DNA from: Piezodorus guildinii
Taxonomy: Eukaryota > Arthropoda > Insecta > Hemiptera > Pentatomidae
Direction: 5' to 3'
Assembly: GCA_023052935.1 (NCBI GenBank)
Contig: CM041292.1
Coordinates: 109,175,906-109,239,905 of the forward strand
Length of the DNA: 64,000 bases
Both the position numbers and the translations under genes were made by a program. The notes under the pieces were generated by a model that was not told the origin of the DNA, ran no database searches, and saw only the letters and a program-made list of their open reading frames with translations. Shown one piece after another: positions 46,046-56,214 of this stretch (its first letter is position 1; each line of letters begins with the position of its first letter).

Positions 46046-46692
46046 TAACTCCCGGGCGGAAACGGTAAGTCCTATGAAACTGAAATTTCATATTTGAGAC
46101 AACTATACGCCCGAGACTTGACAACACTTTTTTCATCAAAATGAGCTAACCAGAAGAGGCACTTTATATAATGCATTTTGCACCTTTTTTCGATTTTCTC
46201 ACTAACGGTTCCGGCGATTTTGATTAAACGCGCCATAACGATGTACAATTTAATGGGCTTTAATATCATGTAGGTTTTATTTGGATAAAAATGGTCTGAC
46301 AGGGCTTAAATACCGATATTTTAAATTTTCTTCCTCTAAAGTACCTTTAATTTTGTAGATTCAATAATAATAACTAGATTATCTTGTTAACGCTGATGAA
46401 AAACAGGTAAATATATAAATTGAATAAATTCGATACACGACTAAAGGAGAAAACAGAAAAAATATTTTTTTAATGCAATTTTTCGTTTTTGAACATAAGA
46501 GCAGTAATATACATATATAATATACCGTTGGAAAGCTAAAGAGTTTAGAAAAAATATTATCTCATACACAAGCTTTTAAAAGTTAATAGAGAGTAATGAA
46601 AACCCGATAAAACTAAGTGATTATTTTTGATAATAGTATAATCGATTTTTTAATAAAGGTAAGTGAAAGTCGTGTGTTGCCCGCACCAGATT
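45879..46692 (-). mobile_element. Dispersed repeat A, best-preserved copy
   Basis: Complete from the 3' hairpin to the 5' terminus. ACTTTCACTTAC (45879) - TATATATA - GTAAGGGAAAGT (45910) forms a 12-bp stem with one mismatch. The first arm is also exactly inverted at the other end (GTAAGTGAAAGT, 46659-46670), next to CGTGTGTTGCCCGCACCAGA. Inside are ATTGCGATCGTGAAAATTTT, AAATACACGTTTTAGGGTCC, AAGTCCCGCAAAAAAGGTCT, (GT)n at 46007-46043 and CTCCCGGGCGGAAACGG. About 0.8 kb, non-coding. Class unknown: hairpin, TC-start and tandem copies hint at a rolling-circle element but no CTRR end is seen. Confidence 0.8.
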
Positions 46693-46714
46693 TTTATATA
46701 TATCTTAGTATTCT

Positions 46715-47030
46715 TGCTAATAATGGTTTTGACATTGTGCCTCAGCACCCATTTCTGGATGCAGAGGTTCGATTCGGAGTTTCCAGGGGCAGTATGTAAA
46801 TATTGTATATAGGTATGAATGTGGCCAAGATTATAATTATTTTCTTTTATTTCATTTATTTTATTTTATTTTTATTTTTTTTTTCATTTGTTATTGAGGT
46901 ATTTTATTTTTTGTTTGTTTTACTTTGTACATATGGAATGAATGACTTCTTTTATCTCTAATACTTATTGCCCAAGATAGTGGCAGATTGATTACTTCTC
47001 AATAAAGCAATATTATTTAAAAAAAATTAG
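46715..47030 (+). mobile_element. Repeat C: retroposon 3' end with poly-A
   Basis: Shares TATGTAAATATTGTATATAG, TGGAATGAATGACTT, TTATTGCCCAAGATAGTGGC and CTCAATAAAGCAATATTATT, then A's, with the inverted copy at 21.7-21.9 kb. It is directly next to the 5' end of an A copy. The upstream 80 bp (CCTCAGCACCCATTTCTGG) may also belong to it. Confidence 0.7.
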
Positions 47031-47579
47031 GAAATGCATATTATTGACAGTTTAACTGTAATTCAAGACTTAATAAATAAACAATTAATAATCCGAGAAT
47101 AATTGGTAGAATAAATCATATTGACTAACTATTAACTGTCAATACTGTTATAATTTATATATATATATATATATATATATAGTAAAAGTAATTCTAGGTT
47201 TGGGACATAGCCAGTTCAATAAATCAAGCCTATTTTTTCTTAAATTGGTAGCCGATAAGATGGAAGGCTGAGAAAGCATTAGGAGATAAACTGTTTCTCC
47301 AGGGGCAGATAATCCTCAGTCCCAAGGGAAATTTCACTTTCAGTTTTTCTTTGTATCTTTCTTACACCGAGGCAGAGGAAGGATGAATACAACCAATGCC
47401 ATTAAGTCAGTCCCAGTGACTGCGAAATGGAATGTTACATCTTACCCCTTTCCTTCGAATCAGTTAACTGGGAAAACCTTATCTCTGAGACCCCTATATG
47501 TCACTTATATGTTTACTCAATACTTTCCTCTTGCGTGATTTGAATTATTATGGTTTAAAAACATTCCATCTATAAGTTT
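47031..47579. other. Unassigned; (TA)n at 47157-47181
   Basis: 47190-47510 is more GC-balanced (GGGGCAGATAATCCTCAGTC) with no open frame. A local inverted similarity (TTATTGACAGTTTAACTG at 47040, CTATTAACTGTCAATACTG at 47127) may be a small fold-back. Confidence 0.35.
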
Positions 47580-48030
47580 CTGAAAATCTGGTGAGAGCAA
47601 CACACGACTTTTACTACCTTGACCGTTAAAATCAATCTAAAAATTATTTAATATACTTTAATTCAAATAATATTTTAATAAAACTTGTATTCATTTTCTT
47701 GGGAAACTTATGGTTGAGACTAAATAATATAATTATATTAAATTGTTAATCAGTAATAGATTTATTCCTTATTCGTCACTTTATATTACCTTTTACAACA
47801 TCGTATATCAGATTATATTTTTTCTAAAATCTTTCTCTTTCCATCGGTATATTATTCGTCTATATTAATGTTCCTATTATACAAAACCCAAATAGTTTGT
47901 CGTCAGATTCGTCCAACTTGTATATTTCGCCGTCCTTCACAAATGTCATTAAGATGATATGGTTAATCTTTTGGAGTGAACAAAATTAAAGTTATTTTAT
48001 CGGAAAAACATTTAAAATATTGGCATTTCA
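47580..48030 (+). mobile_element. Dispersed repeat A, 5' half
   Basis: AAAATCTGGTGAGAGCAACA, CACGACTTTTACTACCTTGA, TCCATCGGTATATTATTCGT and AACATTTAAAATATTGGCAT match A; the copy stops near 48035 before the CA tract. Confidence 0.65.
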
Positions 48031-48599
48031 GCCATGTCAAACTAGTTGTGTGTATTGAATAAAGCTACTAATGTCAGATATTAATTTTATCCTGTCAAAT
48101 TTATAGGAACACACCTGAAGAGATTGGCATACCCATAATCAATCTGTATCATTTACCTTATTACACAAGAAACATAGATACGAATACCAATATGATTAAA
48201 TTTATTTGTTAATAAATATCTAAATATCCATGATAATACATGTCAGATTAAGAGGAATATACATTCCAGTTTTCAGAAATTTAATTATCTCTCTAATGAG
48301 TACTAATTATTTTTCAGGAAACGTGTATTTCTTGAGTTATTTGAACAATACATTTGTAAAAGGTTTTAGAACTATATTTTTTTTTTCAACCAATTAGATG
48401 AAAAGTTTTCCATTCATAATGCACTTCTAGACGATAAGACGAAGGGATACCGTGATGACCAGAAAAGTGAATCAAGAAGTACTTTCATTTATAAATTTAG
48501 GTCAAAAACATTACTGTTGTTTGATTATTAAATCATATTTTTTTGAAGTAGTAACACTAAAATAAAAACCAAGTTATAGTTTGTATGATGATCAAGGAA
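48031..48599. other. Unassigned A+T-rich DNA
   Basis: Nothing recognised. Confidence 0.35.
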
Positions 48600-48668
48600 A
48601 TAATAGAATAGTGTGAACTAGTTATTGCCAACGACCCACATTGCTGGTCTTCATCAGGGCACCTCGAC
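48600..48668 (-). repeat. Two-hairpin module, copy H3 (core deleted)
   Basis: On the minus strand: GCCCTGATGAAGACCAGCAA, TGTGGGTC, then GTTGGCAATAACTAGTTCAC. The stem is kept but the GAAAC that follows it in the other copies is missing here. Confidence 0.55.
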
Positions 48669-49669
48669 AACAGTCATCCGCAGTCCGAACTGATTTTTAT
48701 TTTGAATCTCCAACGGTCAACTAATAATAATTATTGAAAAATTAGATAGCTGGCTTACGTTGTTTCTTAGCAAATATGTAATTTTAAGCAAAATTGTCTT
48801 TAACACATTTTTGATATACAATTTCTTCTTGTGTGATTGTCTAAACGTCCCCGTATATGAATTTCTTCTCACCTATGCTTTTTCTAAAAACCAATGAATC
48901 TCAAAAATATTGCATACATTTTTAAAAATGCGAAAAGTAAGCCTTATAAATTATAATTTAATGAACACTTGACAAATACAGATTTTTTTTTTTCAAATTT
49001 GATATTTATCCCTCATCAGATAATGTTTATATCCAAAACGAACACATATAAAATGATCAACTTATACAGAAATACAAACAACGAACTTATTAAAAATAAA
49101 TTCTCGTTTTTCACCAAAAGCTTCATAAGATAGTATGCTATTCAGAGGTGTCCCAAGCTAATCTTTTCAAAATAATCATCAAATCTAAAAGTATCTATTG
49201 CCAGTGGCATAGGAAAAACTCGATAGCGTGGTGTTTTTGTATAAAATTATTTCTCTCCTAAAGATATGCTTTATCAGTTTAAATATTTTTTAATTACTGT
49301 TTTCTGAAACGAGCAGTTTAAATGCAATGTTAAAACTATTCCAGCTTTGCCAGAAATTATTATAAAATTTCCGTTTATAACAAATCAAGAAAACCATGAA
49401 ACAACACTAATTTAAGTTTATGTTTGCAGCCATGATAAACCAATACTAGGATATTTATGTTATTATTGTAACCGGTTGCGGTTGTCGGTACCGGTTGGCA
49501 GAATCTGCACTTTGTAATCTAGAAAGAGGGATCTTTCCTCTTCCCATGATACCTTATACCTTACCTATCTTTCCTTATCTTTTTTTTTATATTTTCCTTA
49601 ATGTAATATTTCCTTTTATTTTTGTCTTACGTTATATTTCTTTACTTCTAATTCATTTCCTTTTGTATG

Positions 49670-49670
<1 letters not shown>
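48669..49670. other. Unassigned A+T-rich DNA
   Basis: Only low-complexity frames. At 49470-49500 AACCGGTTGCGG and TACCGGTTGG are near repeats. Nothing else recognised. Confidence 0.35.

Positions 49671-49671
<1 letters not shown>

Positions 49672-49737
<66 letters not shown>
49672..49737. repeat. (TA)n-(CA)n microsatellite
   Basis: About 25 TA units, then seven CA units. Confidence 0.95.
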
Positions 49738-49783
49738 GCAATCTAATTCATCGACCTTTTTATATTATAATTTTATTTAAAAT

Positions 49784-49785
<2 letters not shown>

Positions 49786-49854
<69 letters not shown>
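49786..49854. repeat. (TA)n microsatellite
   Basis: About 30 TA units with GTGTG at the start. Confidence 0.95.
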
Positions 49855-49858
<4 letters not shown>

Positions 49859-50690
49859 CTATACCAGTTTCAAACGAACCTATCCCTTCTTGCTTGAGTT
49901 TAGCTGGAAAAGCAATTTAATTTATTTTATGACAAGGTATGTACTATTTTAATTATCTTATTTATCTCAAATTATGGATGATGCTACAATATATATATAT
50001 ATTTGGCCTAACCAGCCTGGCATCCTTTTAACTAACTTTGAAGTTGAATATCACGGTCATACCATTAACTATACTGCTTTCAAATTCAAAAACTTTGACT
50101 TAGGTTTTATTAATATATAATTTGGCTGGTTGCGATCTACTAATTAACTAAAGAATATAAATACAATTAAATAAAGGTTGATTGCATTATTATATATTTT
50201 TTAGAGCGTTCACCAGAGAGTACTCCTTAAAGCAAATCTAACGAGGAAGATACATTCAGCAGTAAGACCATGCCATGGGACAAAAGGACTTAATTTAAAT
50301 TTATTATTCATAGAGGTGATGCATGGGACTTGAGGTATATGTTTGGATTGATGCAGGGGGCTTTGGCAGGGAACTTGGCAAATCCTGAATAGCAGATTGA
50401 CCTGGTTTTACCGAGGCACTCCCGCAGTCTCCCTGAACAACCTTAAACCCACATCCGAATATCGAGGAGCAACCTTTTTATACATATGACTTATGTTTTC
50501 TTATGAAAAAAGTCTTGAAACTCGCGTAAATAATAAAATAAAACAAGTAATTTTGTTATTATTATTTAAGCGGAGATTAAATATCAACAAAATGTTTAAA
50601 AATATAAAGATATTATTAATTTGTTGAATCTACAACTGCATTTCAAAACACAAGTCAATATGCTAAAAGAAAAATGACATGAAACAGAGT
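49855..50690. other. Unassigned; possible decayed retroelement 50190-50480
   Basis: 50190-50480 is less A+T-rich (CCTGGTTTTACCGAGGCACT, CTCCCGCAGTCTCCCTGAAC). It lies next to the Jockey fragment and might be its continuation, but no frame supports this. Confidence 0.3.
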
Positions 50691-51400
50691 TCCACAGGAA
50701 CTACCCTATCACTCCAGTAACTATTTTAAACTAGAAGATCTCATGGCCATCTTCTTTTCAGACTTATCGGAAGAATATCAGGAATAAAGGGTAGAAACTA
50801 GTTGGTTGTGGTGATCATGGAGCTTGTTATTGAAAGATATGGTTAGGACCAAATCAGCAAGGTATGGGACATTTAGGTCTTTATGGATGATTTTATTTGT
50901 GACAAAGTAAGGAGCGTTAAGGATTTTGCATTGTAAGGATTATATAGGGAAGAATTCGATGGTTTAGTAGAGCCTCAAAGCTTAACTCCGTAAGTCCATA
51001 TAGGTCTTATGATGGTCAGTAGATGGGATTCCTTTAGTTAAGTGGAAGGTCAGAGCGTCTGTCTAGTAAGTGTTGAAGTGATCGAAAGCGGCGAACAGTT
51101 TCTTGTCTTTTTAATCTTGTGTGCGGATTCCATGTGAGACATTTGTCTAGTAGGAGTTTTTTGTAGCGGATCTGTTTAACAGCGACAAGCGGAATATTAT
51201 AAAAGGATACTGTAGGACAGGATGTCATTGGTTTACGTCGGAGGGTAAATAAAGGGATTTGTACGAATATATTTTAATTCTCCAATTCTAACACCATATC
51301 TCAAGGTGTCTGATATGGGATTGAAGGGTTTGAGAAGCAACAGTTGGATCACTATTGCCGGATTACACACAATTGTCATCAGCAAGGATTGGTAATTTTT
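50690..51400 (-). pseudogene. Jockey-type reverse transcriptase, end of RT domain and beyond
   Basis: On the minus strand from about 51390: ILADDNCV (catalytic ADD box), DPTVASQTLQSHIRHLEIW and NWRIKI in one frame. The sequence then moves to the frame 51228-51034 with IRYKKLLLDKCLTWNPHTRL, KRQETVRRFRSLQHLLDRRS, DLPLN. Farther on are scraps such as RPIWTYG-like and ADLVLTISF. This order (YADD, W..WRIKI, LG..LD..L.W..H) is typical of Jockey ORF2. Several stops and frameshifts are present. The N-terminal RT part is replaced by a mariner remnant. Confidence 0.8.
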
Positions 51401-51695
51401 TAATTCCGACCTCCTAGAACTTCTCAGAGTTTTGCGCAATGAACTCCTCTATGTGCGTTTTGCAGTCCTTCTGAAGGGCTTTAAATAAGTGATAATCTGT
51501 TGGGGCAAAGTCTGGTGAATAGGATGGATGGGGATCACATTCCCGCCACACTCCAATAATTATTGTTGGGTCTGGAAAGGCACGTGAAGACGAGCGTTAT
51601 CACGATGAAAATCTATGCCTTTAAGATTAGCCAATGGACGCTTTTTATCAACCACTACCATTAATTGTCGCAACTGGAGACTGTGTACTGCAGAT
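51400..51695 (-). pseudogene. Mariner transposase catalytic remnant
   Basis: On the minus strand: VHSLQLRQLMVVVDKKRPLA, NLKGIDFHRDNARLHV (second catalytic Asp in DNA), a frameshift, then PHPSYSPDFAPTDYHLFKAL (third Asp in PTDYHLF, as in DD34D mariners), ending HIEEFIAQNSEKF, stop, EVGIKKLP. The N-terminal domain, the first Asp and both terminal repeats are missing. It joins Jockey sequence directly at about 51400. Confidence 0.8.
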
Positions 51696-52259
51696 TAAAT
51701 ATCAGGTTGGGCGGAAGAAGCTCAAAGGACTTTGCGTTTTCGAAGTCAAAAGTACTGGGTATAAAACAAGTGTGAAATAAAACTGGCAAATTTTGTTAAA
51801 CGCCTATGCAGCGGATTTTCATTCACTGAAATAAAAATCATTAAATAATGAAAATTAATTTGTTTGTCTCTTCCATTTTGAACAAGCAAAATACCATTTA
51901 AAGATAAAGGATACTGTAGGGCAGTATCCAAGTAACTTGTAACCAAGAATAGCTTAACCAGTAACCAAGAATCTTGGTTAAAACTGATGTATAAAATTAC
52001 CTTAACTAATCCTTTTTCAGAATTTGTAAACATTATTGACCATGTAAACACGATTTTATAAACCCAGAAAGGATTAAATTCAAATATTGAAAAACGCTCC
52101 GAAGTTATTTAATAATCCAATATATATTAACTTTTGTTTTGTTTTCAATAATACTGCTAAATTAATATTAACATTTGAATTCATGGACCCTGTATAATAA
52201 AGAAAACTGATCGTTATTATTGGTGTTATATTGATTGTACCCTACACTATTCATTTTAA
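51696..52259. other. Unassigned, with a short local duplication
   Basis: AACCAAGAATAGCTTAACC and AACCAAGAATCTTGGTT near 51950-51978 form a direct/inverted local duplication. The 101-codon minus frame (52051-51746) has no recognised motif. Confidence 0.35.
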
Positions 52260-52284
52260 ATTTACAGGAATATACTACGGTTGT

Positions 52285-53760
52285 TATGTCCTTTTTAGAC
52301 GCACCGAGTAAAGAGGAAGTCGAAATGGCGATAGGAAAATTAAAACGTTATAAAGCTGCAGGAAATAATAATATCACGAGTGAATAATGAAGGCGTGTGT
52401 AGAAGCGGGCGTTTCCAAATTACATGTTTTAGTTAAAAAGATCTGGGAAATGAAAAAAATGCCCGAAGAATGGAAAGAATCAATACTTATTCCGATTTAC
52501 AAAAAAGGACCGAGGACGGATTGTAACAACTATCGTGGGATCTCTCTTCTCCCAGTATGCTACAAAATATTCTCGTCAATACTAACTAGCCGAATCACGT
52601 AATACGCTGAGGAAATTATCGGAGACTAACAATATGGTTTTAGGCGGAATCGCTCGACTATTGATCAAATGTTTTCCCTTGCGTCAAATATTAGAGAAGA
52701 AGCTGGAATACAACGGTGTAGTCCATAAACTCTATATCGATTTTAAAAAGGCTTATGATTCCATAGACCGTCAGAAGCTATATAACAACATGATTGAACA
52801 AGGAATACCTAGAAAGTTTGTAAACCTAGTAGAGATGTGTTTGTCGGAAACATTTCATAAAGTTAGAATCGGTCATTATTACTCCGAGAGATTTGAGGTG
52901 CGATCGGGTTTGAAACAGGGTGACTCCCTTTCACCTGTTTTGTTTAATATAGCTTTAGAATATGTCATAGAAAAAGTGATGTGTACCAAGAAATGCTTAA
53001 ATATGGATAACAAGATTCCGGTTTTAGGAAGGTGAAGACACGGAAACCATACAACTAAATACAAGTGTGTTAATAAAAACCGGTAAACAAATAGGTCTCG
53101 AGTTAAATACCGATAAGATGAAATATATGACTAGTAGCAGAAATGGTGGTGATCTTGATGATATTAATATTTCAGGGCATACTTTTGAACACGTAGAGAA
53201 ATTCAAGTATTTAAGTTCAATGATAACAAGAAAAAAATGAAATCCAGGAAGAAATAAAGTCCCGGTTAAAGGTGGGAAATGCGTGTTATTATTCAGTTGC
53301 TAAATTACTTAGCTCTGTCTAAAAACTTAAAGATTAGAATTTATAAAACTATTATTCTTCCGACGGTTCTTTACGAATGTGAAAGGTGGCCGCTTACTTT
53401 GAAGGATGAACAACGGTTTAAGGTTTTCGAAAATAAGGTACTGCATAAAATATTTGGTCGGAAGAGAGATGAGGCCACTGGGGAGTTTAGAAGGTTGCAC
53501 AACGCGGAAATGCGGAGTTTGTACCCTGTGAATATAATTGAGTTGGGCTCGGTGAGGAACGGATCCCGAGAGAGTTGGTATTCGCTGAACCGACTGGTAG
53601 GCGTCCGAAAGGTAGGCCGAAGCGTCGATGGGAAGATTGCATTAAGGCTGAACTCGGGGGCTTGAGCTTGACCGGCGAACATTAGACGAGCCTGTTCAGG
53701 CGAAGTTTGGTGTTATCGGCCAACCTTCGGGTTCGGTAAGCCTATTATTATTGTTAATAA
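52285..53760 (+). pseudogene. RTE-like retrotransposon (family R1), RT domain lacking YADD
   Basis: Reads APSKEEVEMAIGKLKRYKAA (52298), KKMPEEWKESILIPIYKKG, NNYRGISLLPVCYKIFSSI, then after stops QYGFRRNRSTIDQMFSLRQI. Motif A is LYIDFKKAYDSIDRQKL and motif B is GLKQGDSLSPVLFNIALEYV. After NKIPVLGR the protein jumps to EDTETIQLNTSV..IGLELNTDKMKY, so motif C (YADD) is deleted at about 53033. The C-terminus is at 53279-53665 (RKRDEATGEFRRLHNAEM, GRPKRRWEDCI-like tail). The 3' end CGGGTTCGGTAAGCC leads into TATTATTATT. Endonuclease absent. Confidence 0.9.
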
Positions 53761-53869
53761 TTAATATTCTGTTCATTTTAACAGCTTTTCTGAAGTTTCA
53801 GCTGAACTATTAAATAACCATGAATGCAACATTGACAAGAGACATTATAGACAGTCAACTTTTTTTTTA

Positions 53870-54265
53870 AATTAGTCGCTAAATTACTTAGCTCGCGGCT
53901 TCTGTCTAAAAACTTAAAGGTTAGAATTTATAAAGCTATTGTTCTTCCAACGGTTCTTTACGGCCGCTTACTTTGAAGGATGAACAACGGCTTAAGCTTT
54001 TCGAAAATAAGGTACTGCGTAAAATATTTGGTCCGAAGAGAGATGAGGCCACTGGGGAGTTTAGAAGGTTGCACAACGCGGAATTGCGGAGTTTGTACCC
54101 TGTGAATATAATTGATAACATCGCGGAGACTCAGAGGATTGCATTAAGGCTGATCTCGGGGGCTTGGGCTTGACCGGAGAACATTGGATGAGTCTGTGCA
54201 GGCGAAGTTTGGTGGTATCGGCATCGAACCTTCGGGTTCGGTAAGCCTATTATTATTATTATTAT
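53870..54265 (+). pseudogene. Second R1-family RTE 3' end in tandem
   Basis: Repeats 53290-53750 at close identity, from GCTAAATTACTTAGCTC through frame 53973-54173 (RKIFGPKRDEATGEFRRLHN, AELRSLYPVNIID) to CGGGTTCGGTAAGCC and seven ATT units. It has its own internal deletions: the RRKW..GRPKRRWED part is gone. It is closer to the 13.0-kb copy at several residues, so an independent insertion or a duplication are both possible. Confidence 0.85.
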
Positions 54266-56214
54266 TATGTCCTTGGCTTTATAGTTATGCAAACAAATTG
54301 TAGATGCGAAAAAAATTAGGTATTTACTGAATGTTTAACTACACATTAATAAAATAAGTATATGTTAAAGGTTAAACAAATGTGTAATATGTATAGATAC
54401 GTTTCTGCTCATTGATTTCCGAATCCAATAGTAGCGTGGTTTCCTATCAAGGCAGTTGTGTTGACTGCTCTTTGTACTCCAAGGTAGGATGATCAAGAGT
54501 GCGTTGTGTTGGTTACTGTTGCCTGTTAGATCTACTGGGAATGCTTTGTATCCCCTATCCATTGAATGTTCTCAGGGCAAGTGACTGTGAGGTTAGTAGT
54601 TAGAGATATCCAATGTAATTCTATGTTTTGTTTTTTTAGACGTGTAGTTCTATCGTGGATTAGGCGAGGAAAACGGAACGGATCACCTTAGCTAGGATTT
54701 TTAAAAAACATCTACCATCTATAGTAGAATTTTTATAATAAAATAATTTCATTAAAATATAGGACAAACATTGCTTATCTACTGCGCTAGTTGTCAAATT
54801 TTAAAATAAATAAAAATTAAGTTCGAGCTCTTTTAATTGAAATGAGCATCAGAATATTTCTTAATTACTTTTTTAAAACTTTTAGGGAGAAAATTATATG
54901 CTTTTATAAACTAAAAAACATTCAACTAAATGTAAAAAACAATACATAAGATGAAAATATGACGTATAAACTCATAACATAGTCTACATTAAAATAATCA
55001 TATTTAGTCTGGAGTTTCTGTAACCTTACATACTAAACATTATTGTTACATGATGGTATTTTTTTATTCATATGAAATTTGCATTGAAATGCTTTAAATT
55101 TATAAATAAAAAAAAAAAAATACATTAAACTGACTGAACTTCAGATACTCTTGCAAGTTATGCTAAATTTTAAAACCACTAATCAGCACAATAACATATT
55201 TTTAATTTCTGCCTGATCGCAATTATTTTTTTAATAAGGAGTGGGGTAAATGTATATTTTTTTTTTTTCAAAATCACTAGTCAAAAAAATCTTTTCGATG
55301 GATTTATTTATCTTATTTCTATTATTCTATACTAATGTTTGTTCCAAAAAAACTACTGAGATTATTAGTATCAAATCATTATCAGTATGTAATAATATTA
55401 GTGGACAGTAGAGTAGGATTGATAGAAAAAATTGTGGCTGTTAACGATATGAAATTATATTTTTTAAACAATAATTAAATAAAAATAGATGTTTGTTTCG
55501 CAAAAAATCTTCTCACATTTAAAAATTTAAATTCCATTCACGTTGAGATAATATTTAATAAAAGAGTCGATTTAGATTTGGGCTTTTCAACATTTGTTTG
55601 CTCAGCCCTAAATTGTGTATTCAGCATCGACGTGGGTACAGCATCCCGACCTCCCCCATCAAGTTCCTCCAATCATTGGAAATAGGACCCAGTCGGACGT
55701 GTCTCATTTTTTGGATCACTCACTTCAAAAATTAACTGTTTTTTGATTAATATATACATAATATATATATCATTATATATTCCATCATATTCTAATAGTT
55801 GTAATATTGGTCTAGAAATATTATAAAAAAAGAGGTGTATTATTTTTAAAAAATATTAATTAAAATTCATGTTTAATGCGGTTATTGAGGTTCATAGTTT
55901 GAAGCATGTTATATAATATGCGTGAAATGAGAATGGTTGACTGTAGTTGTTATAATAAAACAAAATATCTCAAAATTTGAGGTTCGACTTTTCGGGATTC
56001 GCATTAATATCAAATATAAAAAATCATGGAATTGATTTAAGGATTAGCGAACATATTGCTATTTAAACTTGGCAGTCGTATTTTGTATTTTCATAAACAT
56101 AAATGGACAATGTAATATTTTATTAATTACTTAAAAACCCTATATGCTCCTGAACATCGGATCCTAATTCAAAAGATAAATTATGTGCCTAAACACAGCT
56201 ATTATGTCACAAAA
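54266..56214. other. Mostly unassigned A+T-rich DNA
   Basis: A GC-richer patch at 54410-54560 and another at 55600-55710 (CAGCATCCCGACCTCCCCCA) without frames. 55960-56000 (AAAATTTGAGGTTCGACTTT) may be a scrap of repeat B. No gene recognised. Confidence 0.35.
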
